Origin: DATEDA01 sp963789885
GTDB lineage: Bacteria; Pseudomonadota; Gammaproteobacteria; Burkholderiales; SG8-39
Length of the DNA: 64,000 nucleotides
Assembly (NCBI GenBank): GCA_963789885.1
Contig: CAWBNB010000003.1
Coordinates: 371,775-435,774, forward strand
Reading direction: 5' to 3'
The translations under genes and the position numbers were made by a program. Below are positions 46,836 to 55,643 of this stretch, in pieces (positions within the stretch are counted from its first letter, which is position 1; each line of letters begins with the position of its first letter). The notes beneath the pieces are model-generated. The model did not search any database. It was not told where the DNA came from and saw only the letters and a program-made list of their open reading frames with translations.

Positions 46836-48875
46836 GTGCACGAAGACGGTGTTGAGCCCGCGGGCTTCGGCTACCCGCCGTTCGTTCCTTCGCCGACGGC
46901 GCGCGCGAACCGTCGCCGTCTGCTCGTGTTCGTCGGCGTCTTCGTCGCCGTGGCCGCGATCGGGCTCGGCTACACCTTTCTTCGCCCCGCCGAGTATCGG
47001 GCGACCGCGCGCGTCCAGATCACGCCTGCCGGCGAGGTCGTGCGCGTCGAGCCTCCGCCCGGCGCGGCGGCCGGCTCGCCCAAGCCGTTCCTGACCGAAG
47101 TCGAGGTGCTTGCGAGCCGGCCGGTGCTCGGCGACGTCGTCGCGCGCCTCAATGCCGCCGGCGAGCAGCTCACCGAGCTCGGCCCCGACCCGATCGAGGG
47201 CATCCGGTCCACGCTCGACGTGGTGCCCGTCGCGGGGACGAACGTCGTGGAGATCGCCGCGCGGGGCGCACGGCCGGAGCTCCTCGCGGCGGTCGTGAAC
47301 AACGTCATCGAGGTCTACCGGGAACGGCTCGCGAGCGCCTACCGCAGCGAGTCCGGCGAGGCGATGGCCCAGGCCGCCGAGGAAGCGCAGCGGCTGGAAT
47401 CGAGCGTCCTCGCCAAGCGGCGCGACGTCGAAGCGTTCCGCACGCGGAACAACATCGTGTCGCTCGAGCGGGACGAGAACCAGGTGCTCGCGCAAGTGAA
47501 GGGACTCGGCGCCTCGCTGAACGCCGCGAACGAACGCGTCGCCGCCGCGGAGGGAAAAGTCCGCTCGCTGATCGAGTCGACGGCCGCCGGCAAGGGCACC
47601 GCGCGTGCGCGCGACGACCCCACGCTCGCGAACCTCGAGCAGCGCGCGTCGCAGATGCGCGAGGACCTGCGGGAGCTCGAGCGGACGTTCACGCCAGATT
47701 ACCTGGCGATGGATCCGAAGGCGAGGGCGATGCGCACGCGACTCGCGGAGCTCGATCAGCAGATCAAGGTGCAGCGGGAGGCGGGGCAGCGGGCCGGACT
47801 GCGGGAGGCCGACGAAGAGCTCGCGGCCGCGCGCGAAGCGGCGCGGCGCATCCAGCAGCAGCTGGCGGGCGGCCGGCAAGAGGTGGCCCAGTTCACGGCG
47901 CGCTTCAACGAGTACAAGTCGCTGCAGGAGGACCTGGCGCAGCTCGAGAAGGCCTATCGCGAGGCGGTCGAGCGCCGCGCAAAGCTGGAGGCGACCGAGC
48001 GCGCGCGCACGCCGACGGTACGGGTGCTCGAGGCGGCGGCGGTGCCGCGGGAGGTGTGGCGGCCGCTCTATCTGCGCGACGCCGGGCTCAGCATCGCGGC
48101 GGCGATCCTGCTGGCGCTCGCGGCAATGTGGATCGTCGAGCTCTTCAACCGCCCGGAGCCGCAGCCTGCGGTGGTGATCGCCCAGCCGGTGGTGTCAGGG
48201 ATGCTCGTCCACGGCGGTCCCCAGCCGGTTGCGTTGCCTGGGCAGAGGCACGTCGCGCTCGAGGCGCCCGAGCTGGCGTTGCTGCAGCATCAAACGATGC
48301 ACCACGCAATCCTGCCGCGCGAGCTCGGGAGCGAGGAGATCCAAGCGATCGTCCGTGGTGCCGACCACGACGAGAGGCTCGCGATGCTTCTGCTCCTCCA
48401 TGGGGTCGCGCCAGACGAGCTCGTGGAGCTTCGCTGGACCGATATCGATCTCGCGCAGCGCGTCGTGCGCGTCCGCGGCGAATCCGCGCGCGAGATTCCG
48501 ATCGGCGACGCGCTCGAGCGCGAGCTCACGGTCGGCCCTGCTTCGGCGGACCAGCCGCTTTTTACCGCCCGCGGCGATCGGCCGGCAACCCTGTCCGACA
48601 TAGAAAGCGCGTTCCTGTACGCCGCCCACGATGCCGGCATCGAGCGGCCGTCGGAGCTCACTCCGGCGGCCTTGCGCCACACCTATGTCGCGTTCCTCGT
48701 GCGCCAGGGGATCCGATTCGCCGACCTCGCTCGGCTCGTCGGCGCGATCCCGCCCGCGGAACTCGCGGCGTATGGCACGCTCACCCCCGCGGGCCCACGC
48801 GTTGCGTTCGAGGCGATCGAGCTCGTACTGCCGGCGCTCCGAACGGCGGCACCCGATCGCTCGGGGCCGAGCTGA
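46836..48875 (+). CDS. Polysaccharide chain-length (Wzz/GumC-type) protein fused to an integrase-like domain
   Basis: The GTG at 46836 gives 679 residues. The first membrane helix is about 29-48 (LLVFVGVFVAVAAIGLGYTF). A Wzz-type periplasmic domain follows (FLRPAEYRATARVQITPAG). Long coiled coils span about 170-390, and a proline-containing pre-helix stretch (VLEAAAVPREVWRP) leads to the second helix about 412-436 (LSIAAAILLALAAMWIVELF). Residues about 494-665 resemble a tyrosine-recombinase catalytic domain: GVAPDELVELRWTDIDLAQR, REIPIGDALEREL, LTPAALRHTYVAFLVRQGIR, FADLARLVGAIPPAELAAYG. The first catalytic Arg and the LGH box are altered, so it is probably not an active recombinase. The domain sits where bacterial tyrosine kinases carry their cytoplasmic kinase. 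It starts one base after the island repeat. Confidence 0.8.
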   Translation: MHEDGVEPAGFGYPPFVPSPTARANRRRLLVFVGVFVAVAAIGLGYTFLRPAEYRATARVQITPAGEVVRVEPPPGAAAGSPKPFLTEVEVLASRPVLGDVVARLNAAGEQLTELGPDPIEGIRSTLDVVPVAGTNVVEIAARGARPELLAAVVNNVIEVYRERLASAYRSESGEAMAQAAEEAQRLESSVLAKRRDVEAFRTRNNIVSLERDENQVLAQVKGLGASLNAANERVAAAEGKVRSLIESTAAGKGTARARDDPTLANLEQRASQMREDLRELERTFTPDYLAMDPKARAMRTRLAELDQQIKVQREAGQRAGLREADEELAAAREAARRIQQQLAGGRQEVAQFTARFNEYKSLQEDLAQLEKAYREAVERRAKLEATERARTPTVRVLEAAAVPREVWRPLYLRDAGLSIAAAILLALAAMWIVELFNRPEPQPAVVIAQPVVSGMLVHGGPQPVALPGQRHVALEAPELALLQHQTMHHAILPRELGSEEIQAIVRGADHDERLAMLLLLHGVAPDELVELRWTDIDLAQRVVRVRGESAREIPIGDALERELTVGPASADQPLFTARGDRPATLSDIESAFLYAAHDAGIERPSELTPAALRHTYVAFLVRQGIRFADLARLVGAIPPAELAAYGTLTPAGPRVAFEAIELVLPALRTAAPDRSGPS

Positions 48876-48897
48876 TTTTCGCGCGCCCCAACGAAAA

Positions 48898-48916
48898 AGG
48901 CCGGCAGAGCCGGCCT
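48898..48916. terminator. Convergent terminator
   Basis: AGGCCGGC-aga-GCCGGCCT with an A-run on the left (T-run for the minus-strand gene) and ctcttcgcg on the right. Confidence 0.75.
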
Positions 48917-48938
48917 CTTCGCGCGGGCAAGTCGCCCG

Positions 48939-49259
48939 TCAGTGGTCGGTGCTGGGTCCCTTGCTCTTGATGCCCCGCTTGTCCTTCGCCGCCTTCTTCA
49001 GGTTGCGGAAGAGATCGGGCTGCGACTGCTTGAGGTACTCGATGACCTCGAAGTCTTCCTTCTTGACGCGCGTGAGGTCGAGCTTCTCGACGTGTACGAG
49101 GCGCAGCAGCTCCTGCACCGGCTTCGGCATCTCGCGGCCGCTCTCGTAGCGCGAGCCGCCGCTCTGCGTGACGCCGATCTTGGTCCAGAACTCCTGCTGG
49201 TTCAGGCCGAGCTTGCGCCGGATGTCCTTCGGATCGAGCGAGAAATTGAAGATCTTCAT
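48939..49259 (-). CDS. XRE-family helix-turn-helix regulator
   Basis: A 106-residue protein. DIRRKLGLNQQEFWTKIGVT then QSGGSRYESGREMPKPVQEL is a lambda-Cro-like fold in which the recognition helix includes TQSGGSRYESG. A charged C-terminal tail (LKKAAKDKRGIKSKG) may contact DNA or RNA. It is divergent from lysC with a 200-base gap, so it could control lysC or itself. No operator was recognised. Confidence 0.82.
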   Translation of the reverse strand: MKIFNFSLDPKDIRRKLGLNQQEFWTKIGVTQSGGSRYESGREMPKPVQELLRLVHVEKLDLTRVKKEDFEVIEYLKQSQPDLFRNLKKAAKDKRGIKSKGPSTDH

Positions 49260-49461
49260 TTTCGTTGCTGGCCCCTTTTGTGTGGTGGCGCCTGGTGTGG
49301 CCTCTCCCCGCGAGCGTCCCGAGATCCTAGCACAACGTCATATTCCCGCCAGTTGGTGACTGTAAACATTCGTTAAAGATTGGCGCTCCGGCCCGCGGTC
49401 CACCGGCACCCGGCCGCGCGAGGGCATCGGGGTAGAATTCGCGCCTTTTCCGGGCCCTTGC

Positions 49462-50688
49462 ATGGCACTCATCGTCCAGAAATACGGCGGCACTTCGGTT
49501 GGCAGCGTCGAGCGGATCAGGGCGGTCGCGCGCCGGGTCGCGCGCTGGAAGGAACTGGGACACCAGATCGTGGTCGTGCCGTCCGCCATGTCCGGCGAGA
49601 CGAACCGCCTGATCGGGCTCGCCCGGGAAATCCAGGCGACGCCGGACCCGCGCGAGCTCGACGTCGTGGCGGCGACCGGCGAGCAGGTCACGATCGGCCT
49701 GCTGTCGATGGCGCTGATGGACCTCGGCATCAAGGCGAAGAGCTACACCGGCGCCCAGGTGCGCGTGGTCACCGACAGCGCGTTCACCAAAGCGCGCATC
49801 GTGAGCATCGACGAGGACCGGCTGAAGGCCGACCTTGCGGCCGGCACCGTGCCGGTCGTCGCCGGCTTCCAGGGCGTCGATCCCGCCGGCAACCTGACGA
49901 CGCTCGGGCGCGGCGGCTCCGACACGTCCGCGGTCGCGCTCGCAGCCGCGCTCAAGGCGGACGAGTGCCAGATCTACACCGACGTCGACGGCGTCTACAC
50001 CACCGATCCCCGCATCGTTCCGGAGGCGCGCCGCCTCAAGACGGTCACCTTCGAGGAGATGCTCGAGATGGCGAGCCTCGGCTCGAAGGTGCTGCAGATC
50101 CGGGCGGTCGAGTTCGCCGGCAAGTACAAGGTGCGCCTGCGCGTCCTCTCGAGCTTCGAGGAGACGGGCGAGGGCACGCTCATCACTTTCGAGGAAGACG
50201 AGAAGATGGAACAGGCAGTCATCTCCGGCATAGCGTTCAACCGCGACGAGGCCAAGATCACGGTGATGGGCGTGCCCGATCGCCCCGGCATCGCCTACGC
50301 CATTCTCGGTCCGATCGCCGACGCCAACATCGACGTCGACATGATCATCCAGAACGCGAGCGTCGACGGCATCACCGACTTCTCCTTCACCGTCCACCGC
50401 AACGACTACGCGAAGGCGCTCGACATCGCGAAGGCGGTGCAGGCGCACATCGGTGCGCGGGGCGTGGTGGGCGACAACAAGGTGTGCAAGGTGTCGATGG
50501 TCGGCGTCGGGATGCGCTCGCACGTCGGCATCGCGAGCCAGATGTTCCGCACGCTGTCGGAGGAGGGCATCAACATCGAGATGATCTCGACCTCCGAGAT
50601 CAAGATCTCGGCAGTGGTGCACGAGAAATACATGGAGCTCGCGGTGCGCGTGCTCCACAAGGCGTTCGGGCTCGATCAACCTTCCTGA
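49462..50688 (+). CDS. lysC: Aspartate kinase
   Basis: The protein has 408 residues. MALIVQKYGGTSVGSVERIR is the kinase start. VVVPSAMSGETNRLIGLARE, GRGGSDTSAVALAAALKADE and YTDVDGVYTTDPRIVPEARR follow. Two ACT domains (about 265-400) give lysine/threonine feedback. A single-chain enzyme of this length is the beta-proteobacterial type. A TAGAAT -10-like box lies at 49433, about 25 bases before the ATG. Confidence 0.97.
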   Translation: MALIVQKYGGTSVGSVERIRAVARRVARWKELGHQIVVVPSAMSGETNRLIGLAREIQATPDPRELDVVAATGEQVTIGLLSMALMDLGIKAKSYTGAQVRVVTDSAFTKARIVSIDEDRLKADLAAGTVPVVAGFQGVDPAGNLTTLGRGGSDTSAVALAAALKADECQIYTDVDGVYTTDPRIVPEARRLKTVTFEEMLEMASLGSKVLQIRAVEFAGKYKVRLRVLSSFEETGEGTLITFEEDEKMEQAVISGIAFNRDEAKITVMGVPDRPGIAYAILGPIADANIDVDMIIQNASVDGITDFSFTVHRNDYAKALDIAKAVQAHIGARGVVGDNKVCKVSMVGVGMRSHVGIASQMFRTLSEEGINIEMISTSEIKISAVVHEKYMELAVRVLHKAFGLDQPS

Positions 50689-50806
50689 CCGGCTTGTAAC
50701 GGAACCCGATGGGGAGTCGATCGGACTAATACCTTAGCTGTATTGCCGGGCGGACGCGTGGCGATTAACTTTGCGTCCGAGCCACGAACTCCCACGGATA
50801 AGCGAC

Positions 50807-50986
50807 ATGACGAACAAGCCACAGCTTCCGAAGGGTCACACCTCGATCCTCTCGCCCACGTTCAAGTACGTGCCTGCAGCGAACACGGATCTGGCGAAGA
50901 CTTTCGCGCGCATCCGCACGCAGCGTCTTGCGCCGGTCCCCGCGCGAGCGAGCGTGTCGGTTCTGAAGCCGAGAAGTCTCGGCTAA
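50807..50986 (+). CDS. Small protein of unknown function
   Basis: The ATG at 50807 gives 59 residues: MTNKPQLPKGHTSILSPTFK, then YVPAANTDLAKTFARIRTQR, then LAPVPARASVSVLKPRSLG. There is no signal peptide or membrane helix. It lies between lysC and a strong terminator and reads with both, which makes translation plausible. The family was not recognised. The 118 bases between lysC and this ORF show no clear signal. Confidence 0.5.
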   Translation: MTNKPQLPKGHTSILSPTFKYVPAANTDLAKTFARIRTQRLAPVPARASVSVLKPRSLG

Positions 50987-51004
50987 GGGGTTCGCGTTGA
51001 ACGG

Positions 51005-51024
51005 CCGGTCAGGGCTCTGACCGG
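51005..51024 (+). repeat. Short inverted repeat before the terminator
   Basis: CCGGTCAG-ggct-CTGACCGG, an 8-pair stem 14 bases upstream of the terminator stem. Confidence 0.45.
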
Positions 51025-51037
51025 AGTATTACGCAAC

Positions 51038-51066
51038 AAAAAAGCGACCGCGAAGGTCGCTTTTTT
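51038..51066 (+). terminator. Strong bidirectional terminator
   Basis: AAAAAAGCGACC-gcga-AGGTCGCTTTTTT. It ends the lysC region immediately before the proposed left end of the next island. Confidence 0.93.
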
Positions 51067-51067
51067 G

Positions 51068-51083
51068 TTGGCGGAAGAGAGAG
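51068..51083. repeat. Candidate distal att repeat of the tRNA-Ser(GCU) island
   Basis: ttggcggaagagagag resembles ctggcggagagagagg at the tRNA 3' end (62315-62330) with one inserted base. It is short, so this is a candidate only. Confidence 0.45.
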
Positions 51084-51133
51084 CTCCGTCAAGCCCCGCA
51101 CGGATACTGGCTCTCCGGGCTAATGGACTCAAA

Positions 51134-51158
51134 AGTGCCGATTGAGTCGCCACTTATT
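51134..51158 (+). repeat. Element end motif, left copy
   Basis: agtgccgattgagtcgcca followed by cttatt. It matches 62159-62183 (agtaccgattgagtcgcca, cttttt) in the same orientation. Confidence 0.65.
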
Positions 51159-51223
51159 GTGGGACGTGCCTCCGGAAGCCACTGCTCGATCGGCTGCGGG
51201 GTCCGCTGCACGACGACTAGCCT

Positions 51224-51538
51224 CTATTTGGCCCCCTCAGCCCCGGGCAGGGGCGTACCGTCTCGCCCTCTAGCCGAGACGGAACGACTCGCACGCCGCG
51301 TCTGAAGCTGCGCCGGTTCGCCCAGCACGCCGACGCGAGGCAACGACCGTGCATAGTCGACGAGCTCCTCGCGCAGCCAGCGCACGCTACCGCGCCGAGA
51401 ACCACGGCGGCAGGGAATCCTTGCTCGCGCCTCAGCTCGTGAAACCGGCGCTCGGAAATCCGAAGGAGCTGCGCTCCCTCGACAGCGTCGACGAGAATAG
51501 GAACCACGTTCGAGAGGATGTCGGCCATTGAAGCTGCC
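51224..51538 (-). pseudogene. AlpA-type gene of the tRNA-Ser(GCU) island, frameshifted
   Basis: The ATG at 51538 begins MADILSNVVPILVDAVEGAQ and LLRISERRFHELRREQGFPA, nearly identical to the gene at 46318. At about 51394 one base is missing compared with that copy (ctaccgcgcc against ctacgcgcgcc). SVRWLREELVDYARSLPRVG therefore continues in another frame. The end also differs and the shifted frame runs on to 51224. Confidence 0.85.
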
Positions 51539-52128
51539 TCTTTCAAGTTCACTGCGGTCGGCGTCTTTTCGTCTCGTCGGTCGTTGGTGTAATCGCTTTG
51601 GTAAGTGTTTCTGTCCGTCCCGCCGGCCGTGGCCAGGCGAGAGATTCGAGGGACACGGGACACCACTCCCGGTAGGTGCAGGTGCTCGGGTGATCTCGAG
51701 CTGCCGCCGCTGCACGTCGGCATTGGCTGCCGATGCGCGTCTCGTGGAACGAGACCGCCACATCGGGGACCATTGACCCAGGGTCCACAGGAGCGCCGGT
51801 GAGGGCGCGGAGCGCTTGCCGTCCGAGTGGACGGCACGGAGGCTTTGCGCCTCCCTCCTTGGGCGATGTGATGGGGCCCGAGGGCCCCGTCACTTGACGC
51901 CCCACGCTGAATCGCGTGCGCGAAGGCCTGAAATGCCAAGGCCTTAGACGCGTCGTCACTGACACAGTGACGACGCTCGCCGGCGACGCTGCTGTGCGAG
52001 GCGTGGTCAGGCGAGCGATGAGCTCGGCCGGATCACGCGCGCACGACGCGTCGTGGCTCTCGCGCAGCGGTTCACGCAGGGGATGACGACCGATGCGGGG
52101 CTCGGGGGCCCTGCCAGTCGTCTCTCGG
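51290..52128 (-). repeat. Copy 2 of the hairpin-array/alpA segment, inverted relative to copy 1
   Basis: It corresponds to 45722-46561 on the opposite strand. The two copies flank the chain-length/lysC region (46.6-51.3 kb) as a long inverted repeat, so recombination between them would invert that segment. Confidence 0.85.
51819..51976 (-). other. Second copy of the five-hairpin array
   Basis: The stems include gccgtcc-gagt-ggacggc (51819-51836), ggaggc/gcctcc, gtgatggggccc-ga-gggccccgtcac, aaggcct/aggcctt and gcgtcgtcactg-aca-cagtgacgacgc (51950-51976). Pairing is preserved relative to copy 1 despite base changes. For example, a C:A mismatch in the copy 1 third stem is T:G or paired here, and the first stem loop is ACA and not TCTG. 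Confidence 0.75.
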
Positions 52129-52738
52129 GATGTCGTTCGAGCCGACATCCAAGTGGCGCCGTGGGAACTGCTTGGCGCCCGCTACTACGGCGCTATCGGG
52201 GTCCTCCAGGGACGGTCCGATCGCCGATGACAGGCCGCGCGTCGTCGAGCGATGACGCGGCCAGGACTCAGGTGCTGCTACTTCTGCTACTTCTCTTCGC
52301 TCCCGGACTTGCCGGGGCGTTCAACTCCAATGCGCTTATCGGGCGCCGCGCCTGGGTATCTCAACCCAGGGACCCCTGAAGGGTCTCGCACGAATCACCG
52401 CCCGGAGGGCTTGATTCCGTGCACTCAAGGAACGCCATGATCGTAGCGCCGTTTGACCCCGGGCTCACCCCCGGAGAGCCCGTGGCAATGACGCGCTCTC
52501 TCGCTCTTTGACCGGGTGATGGGGACTTCCGGTGATGCACCGGCACACTACCCGCGCAACAAGCGCAAGATCCGACGCGACGGGGAGGCGGATGATGCGC
52601 CGGCGATGCGCGGGTGCATCAAACGCCGGGATACGGCCACAACCGGTCGGCCGAGATCGTGCTACATAGCGGTCGGTCAGCCGACGTGGCCGAGCCAATG
52701 CGAAACTTCAAATCGCCGGAAAGCTGACGTCCAAGAAC
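52129..52738. other. Stretch without a convincing gene at the outer end of the cassette array
   Basis: Short open frames on both strands (such as a 77-codon TTG-started frame, 52465-52698, minus) have no ribosome site or recognised homology. This position would hold the terminal cassette after the last attC, so a degraded cassette is possible. Confidence 0.4.
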
Positions 52739-52807
52739 GCCCAACGTAGAAGTAACCGGCGCTGCGCGGCTTTATCGCGCAGCGTCCGGTTGACTGCCGG
52801 GTTGGGC
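52739..52807 (-). repeat. Integron attC site 1 (outermost)
   Basis: The core sites are GCCCAAC and GTTGGGC at the ends. The inner arms accgg-cgctgcgcg and cgcgcagcg-t-ccggt pair with one extra base in the right arm, as expected for an extrahelical base. It follows the APH-like gene stop (52835) in the minus direction. Confidence 0.8.
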
Positions 52808-52834
52808 GTCATCTCTGGGCACCGGGCTCTTGCG

Positions 52835-53911
52835 TCACCCGTCCAGGATCGCGCGAGCGAGCGCGATCGCCGCCTTCGCGCGATGACGCGCCTCCGTCGC
52901 GGTCGGATCGGGTGTGTCTGCTAGACAAATCCCGATCATCGATAGAGTCCGGAGCCACCCGAGGTCCCAGGTCCGCTCGAACTCCCCGCGGTCGATCGCT
53001 TGCCCCAGCGCCGCCTCGAGTTCGGCCAGATAGAAATCGCGCAGCGGCGCACGGGCTTCGGGTGGCAGGCCGTCATCGGGCGGGTAGGCCCAGAAGTGCA
53101 GGAACCAATGATGTTGCAGATCGCATGCGGCAGGCGCGCGCGATGCGAACTCCCAGTCGAGCAGCGTGACCGTCTTGTCCGCGAAGGCGATGTTCGCGCG
53201 TCTGAGGTCGCCGTGGTTGAGCGTCGGCGTGGCGTCGTCGAGTCCGCGGTGCCACGAGCGCTCCGAAGCGACCCGGATGTAGAAGTCGGCATCGCCGGGA
53301 TCGAGCATCTCGAGGAACGCGGGCAGCAGCATCCTGAGCGGCGTGAAATCCTCCACGCACCGGGGCACCCAGTCTGCCGACGGTGCCGCGCGCCCGGCAG
53401 TGAAGGCGACGGGCTCGGCAAAAGCGGCCGTGGTTCCGCGAACAGGGGCGAGCGGCAGAGCGTCGAGGCCATTGCTCCCGTCCCAGTAGTGCGCATGCAG
53501 GCGCGCGATCGCCGTCAGCAGCAATCGCTCGTCATGCTCCGTGAAGGCCCCGCGCGGCCGGATGCCATCCGACACGTCGCGCATCAGCATCCACCACTCG
53601 TCGTTTCCCATGTGGACCGCAACGTCGACCGTCGGACACGCAACCGGCGCGGGAAGCTCGCGCGTGGCGCCGCTCAGCCACAACGGCCCCTCTCCCGCGT
53701 GAGGAGCCTGCATGGCCGCAACCCGCCAGGTGTCGCGTGGCAACACTTTCAGCACGTAACCCGGCCGGATCGCGATGACCCGCGCGCCGGTGCGCCCGCC
53801 GGTCAGGGGCTCGAGGCCCTGGACACGGAACCCGGCAGGAACGGCCCCCCGCGCCTCCGCTTCGCGCAGGTAATCCGGAATCGAGCCGCTAGTGAGCGGT
53901 GCTCTTGTCAT
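52835..53911 (-). CDS. APH/choline-kinase-like phosphotransferase (integron cassette gene)
   Basis: The ATG at 53911 gives 358 residues, with GGAGG 13 bases upstream; a TTG at 53914 is an alternative. The kinase fold shows GLEPLTGGRTGARVIAIRPG (nucleotide loop), VLKVLPRDTW (Lys), the Brenner motif TPTLNHGDLRRANIAF (catalytic Asp) and TVTLLDWEFASRAPAACDLQ (metal Asp). WWMLMRDVSDGIRPRGAF lies between the lobes. Members phosphorylate aminoglycosides, choline, homoserine or sugars. No aminoglycoside-type signature was specific enough to call resistance. It is flanked by attC sites 1 and 2, so it is a mobile cassette. Confidence 0.8.
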   Translation of the reverse strand: MTRAPLTSGSIPDYLREAEARGAVPAGFRVQGLEPLTGGRTGARVIAIRPGYVLKVLPRDTWRVAAMQAPHAGEGPLWLSGATRELPAPVACPTVDVAVHMGNDEWWMLMRDVSDGIRPRGAFTEHDERLLLTAIARLHAHYWDGSNGLDALPLAPVRGTTAAFAEPVAFTAGRAAPSADWVPRCVEDFTPLRMLLPAFLEMLDPGDADFYIRVASERSWHRGLDDATPTLNHGDLRRANIAFADKTVTLLDWEFASRAPAACDLQHHWFLHFWAYPPDDGLPPEARAPLRDFYLAELEAALGQAIDRGEFERTWDLGWLRTLSMIGICLADTPDPTATEARHRAKAAIALARAILDG

Positions 53912-54092
53912 CAAGAAATGATATGCCTCCACTTGCAGTCGCGGTGGCGTCGGGCAACGGGAGCCAATACAGGCGTCACCCTGCCCAACTCAGTCGCCTT
54001 GCCCTACTGGAGCCGCGTCGGGTCCGACCGACCCAAAGCGGAAGAAAGAGGCGGCGGGAAGCAGTCGTTCGGACTGATCCCGAAAGCGGACG

Positions 54093-54187
54093 CCCAACGT
54101 CGCGCTTGAGCCGCGGCCGAGGAGCGAAGCGACGAGGGTACTGCAAGCGGTACGCGTGCCGCCGTCGGCTCGAAGCGCTGGTTAGGT
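54093..54187 (-). repeat. Integron attC site 2
   Basis: The ends are GCCCAAC and GTTAGGT. The inner arms gcgctt-gagccg and cggctc-g-aagcgc pair with one extra G in the right arm. The centre is longer (95 bases in total). About 180 bases separate it from the APH-like gene; they hold no recognised gene. Confidence 0.75.
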
Positions 54188-54199
54188 TGCACCTTGGTA

Positions 54200-55637
54200 C
54201 GGTCCGGAGACATCGTTGACAGTTTAGTCCAGGGACATGGCTGACAGTTTGACCAAACTCTGGGCACCGCAGGAGGGTGCCCGATGCCATGGAGTCAGAC
54301 CACGCCTATGGACCAGAAGACGCAGTTCATCGCCGACTATCTTCGTGAGACCTTCTCGTTCACCGAGCTCTGCGTGCGCTACGCAGTGAGCCGCGAGACC
54401 GGCTACCGGCTCGTGGAGCGCTACCTGGAACAAGGTCCTGCAGGACTCGAGGCACGATCGCGACGACCGCACACGAGTCCGAACGAGACTGCTCGGCACA
54501 TCGTCGAAGCGTTGCTCGAGCTCCGTCGGCGTCACCCGCGCTGGGGCGCGAAGAAGCTGCTCCCGCTGTTGGGCAAGCGCCACCCGAGCTGGGACCTGCC
54601 GGCGCGCACGACGGTGTTCGAGATCCTGAACCGCCACGGGATGGTGCCGAAGAAGCGCCGGCGACGGGCGATCGGTCATCCGGGCCGTCCGACCAGCCAG
54701 GTGCTTGCGCCGAACGACCTGTGGTGCGCGGACTTCAAGGGCGAGTTCAAGACCGGCGACGGGATCTACTGCTATCCATTGACCGTCACCGACGATCACA
54801 GCCGGTATCTGCTGGGCTGCCAGGGGCTGCTGTCGACGAAGGTCGTCGAGGCGAAGCCGGTGTTCACGCGACTGTTCAAAGAATACGGGTTGCCGAAACG
54901 CATCCGCACCGACAACGGCGTGCCCTTCGCGACGAACACACTCGCGCGACTGTCGAGGCTTTCGGCGTGGTGGGTGCGTCTGGGTGTGTTGCCAGAGCTG
55001 ATCGAACCGGGCAAGCCGCAACAGAACGGGCGACATGAGCGGATGCATCGCACGCTCAAGGCTGAGACGACGCGCCCACCGGCGGGGAGCTGCCGAGCCC
55101 AGCAGCGCAAGTTCAATCGCTTCCTGGAGGAGTTCAACCACGAACGGCCCCACGAGGCGCTGGACATGCATACGCCGGCCTCGCGCTACGACTCCTCGCC
55201 ACGAGAGATGCCGACGAAGCTCCCGCCGCTGGAGTACCCCGATCGGTTTGAGGTGCGCTACGTAAGCGCCAACGGTGGCATCCGCTGGAAGAAGCACGCC
55301 TGGGTCAACGTCTCCACCGTCTGTATCGGCGAGTACGTGGGGCTGGAGGAGATCGACGACGGGCTGTGGGACGTCTACTTCGGGCCGCTCAAGCTCGGGC
55401 GCCTGCACGAGCGGCAGATGCGCATCGAGGATGCCTATGGCCGGTTGAAGCGGCATGAGCCGCGCAGGACGAGGGCCGCTTGAGGCCAATTACAATGCCT
55501 CGCGCTGATCAGCGACTACGCTCCGCTTCGTCGCCGATCAGCGCAGCCATTCGCCGTCGACAGAGGAGAAACACGCTTTCGGGCAGAAATCTGTCAGGGA
55601 TGTCCCCGGACTATTTTGTCAACTATCTCCCCGACCG
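54200..55637 (+). mobile_element. IS481-family insertion sequence, about 1.44 kb
   Basis: Imperfect inverted ends: cggtccggagacatcgttga then agtccagggacatggctgac on the left; on the right, read inward, cggtcggggagatagttgac then agtccggggacatccctgac. It sits between the DUF1330 cassette gene stop (55644) and attC site 2, so it split that cassette without hitting its gene. No target duplication was obvious. Confidence 0.8.
54284..55483 (+). CDS. IS481-family transposase
   Basis: The protein has 399 residues and is intact. An N-terminal HTH (SFTELCVRYAVSRETGYRLV, EQGPAGLEARSRRPHTSP) precedes a DDE core with Asp in LWCADFKGEFKTGDGIYCYP, Asp in KRIRTDNGVPFATNTLARLS and Glu in PQQNGRHERMHRTLKAETTR. 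NHERPHEALDMHTPASRY is the family C-terminal signature. GGAGGGTGCCCG precedes the ATG. Confidence 0.95.
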   Translation: MPWSQTTPMDQKTQFIADYLRETFSFTELCVRYAVSRETGYRLVERYLEQGPAGLEARSRRPHTSPNETARHIVEALLELRRRHPRWGAKKLLPLLGKRHPSWDLPARTTVFEILNRHGMVPKKRRRRAIGHPGRPTSQVLAPNDLWCADFKGEFKTGDGIYCYPLTVTDDHSRYLLGCQGLLSTKVVEAKPVFTRLFKEYGLPKRIRTDNGVPFATNTLARLSRLSAWWVRLGVLPELIEPGKPQQNGRHERMHRTLKAETTRPPAGSCRAQQRKFNRFLEEFNHERPHEALDMHTPASRYDSSPREMPTKLPPLEYPDRFEVRYVSANGGIRWKKHAWVNVSTVCIGEYVGLEEIDDGLWDVYFGPLKLGRLHERQMRIEDAYGRLKRHEPRRTRAA

Positions 55638-55643
55638 CTCACT

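Noticed and set aside
52361..52749. Small open frames outside attC site 1
   Set aside because: They lack ribosome sites and homology. The stretch is recorded as without a gene.
53993..54073. Possible sixth attC between the APH-like gene and attC site 2
   Set aside because: A GCCCAAC is present but the only partner (GTTCGGA) pairs poorly and no inner stem forms.
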